A DNA stretch of 64,000 nt from Hydrogenophaga crocea (lineage in GTDB: Bacteria > Pseudomonadota > Gammaproteobacteria > Burkholderiales > Burkholderiaceae_C): NCBI RefSeq assembly GCF_011388215.1, contig NZ_CP049989.1, positions 620,001 to 684,000 of the forward strand, given 5' to 3'. The notes under the pieces were generated by a model. It was given only the letters and a program-made list of their open reading frames with translations. It was not told where the DNA came from and searched no databases. Positions 63,666 to 64,000 of the stretch are shown in pieces (position 1 is the first letter of the stretch; each line of letters starts with the position of its first letter). Both the position numbers and the translations under genes were made by a program.

Positions 63666-64000
63666 AGGTCCTCGATCTGCAATGCGCGCACCAGCACGTG
63701 TTCGAAGGCTGGTTCGCGTCCGAAGACGATTTCAACAGCCAGCTCGCGCGCGGGCTGGTGAGTTGCCCGCTGTGCGGTGATCAGCACATCGAGAAGAAGC
63801 TGTCGGCGCCGCGGCTGAACCTGCGCGCCGGCAAGCAGGACGCGACGCCGGCCCCCGCGTCCGGCGTGGCCATGAGCAACCACCCCGCGCACGCCGAACT
63901 GGCCGAGCTGCAGGCCCGCATGCTGCGCGCCATGCGCGAGATCGTGGCCAACACCGAAGACGTGGGCGAGCGCTTCGCCGAACAGGCGCGCGCCATGCAC
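63662..64000 (+). CDS. DUF1178 family protein, truncated by the window end
   Basis: The frame from the ATG at 63662 stays open to the last base (113 codons seen, no stop). It begins MKVLDLQCAHQHVFEGWFAS and has CPLCGD near residue 35, matching the DUF1178 family with a zinc-ribbon-like N-terminus (Cys8, then CPLC). The start overlaps the NUDIX stop by four bases. Function unknown; members usually run to about 150 residues. Confidence 0.82.
   Translation, partial: MKVLDLQCAHQHVFEGWFASEDDFNSQLARGLVSCPLCGDQHIEKKLSAPRLNLRAGKQDATPAPASGVAMSNHPAHAELAELQARMLRAMREIVANTEDVGERFAEQARAMH

Overview
The window is about 70% GC and densely coded on both strands. Gene content and order point to a betaproteobacterium of the order Burkholderiales, most likely family Comamonadaceae (Hydrogenophaga/Acidovorax-like). 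The evidence is the run rpsO-pnp-quinone reductase-tpiA-secG-tRNA-Leu(GAG)-nuoA..N, the DUF2818-NUDIX-DUF1178 tail after nuoN, the suhB/trmJ-cysE and darP/pmbA divergent pairs, a GC-rich intergenic repeat that I recall from Comamonadaceae genomes, and several LivK-type binding proteins. Genus is inference; no rRNA gene is present.

Layout. (1) 71-6345: a tightly overlapped operon for a branched-chain-amino-acid-type (HAAT) ABC importer (binding protein, two permeases, two ATPases) ending in an acyl-CoA ligase, so import and CoA activation of a carboxylate look coupled. (2) 6395-8406, minus strand: two c-type cytochromes (triheme and diheme) without a catalytic partner. (3) 8474-14996: MocR-type regulator, DadA-like FAD oxidoreductase, calcineurin-like phosphoesterase and a large PAS/GAF hybrid-free histidine kinase. 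(4) 14997-15409: a gene-free, palindromic mosaic repeat, the strangest DNA in the window. (5) 15410-22163: housekeeping genes (suhB, trmJ, cysE, slyD, mog, darP, pmbA) and an EamA transporter. (6) 22180-27100: an orphan LivK-type binding protein, a secreted coiled-coil protein, yqeY, rpsU, an HI0933-family flavoprotein and a PilJ-N-like protein. (7) 27200-39200, minus strand: a nitrate assimilation locus. A NasR-like NIT-ANTAR antiterminator lies upstream of a 280-base leader with a strong hairpin, followed by nitrate ABC importer, NirB, NirD, NasA, YbiB and CobA. Nitrate is imported, reduced to nitrite and ammonium in the cytosol, and CobA supplies the siroheme precursor. (8) 39248-42896: tsaD, a third LivK-type protein and an aminotransferase. 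(9) 43030-48229: rpsO, pnp, a quinone oxidoreductase, tpiA, secG, tRNA-Leu. (10) 48280-62738: the complete 14-gene nuo operon for respiratory complex I, then DUF2818, a NUDIX hydrolase and a DUF1178 gene cut by the window end.

The best leads for something undescribed are the 15.0-15.4 kb mosaic repeat, the nitrate leader with its candidate sigma-54 site overlapping a hairpin, and the overlap-coupled nirB-nirD-nasA set. No CRISPR array, prophage, transposase or plasmid function was seen.
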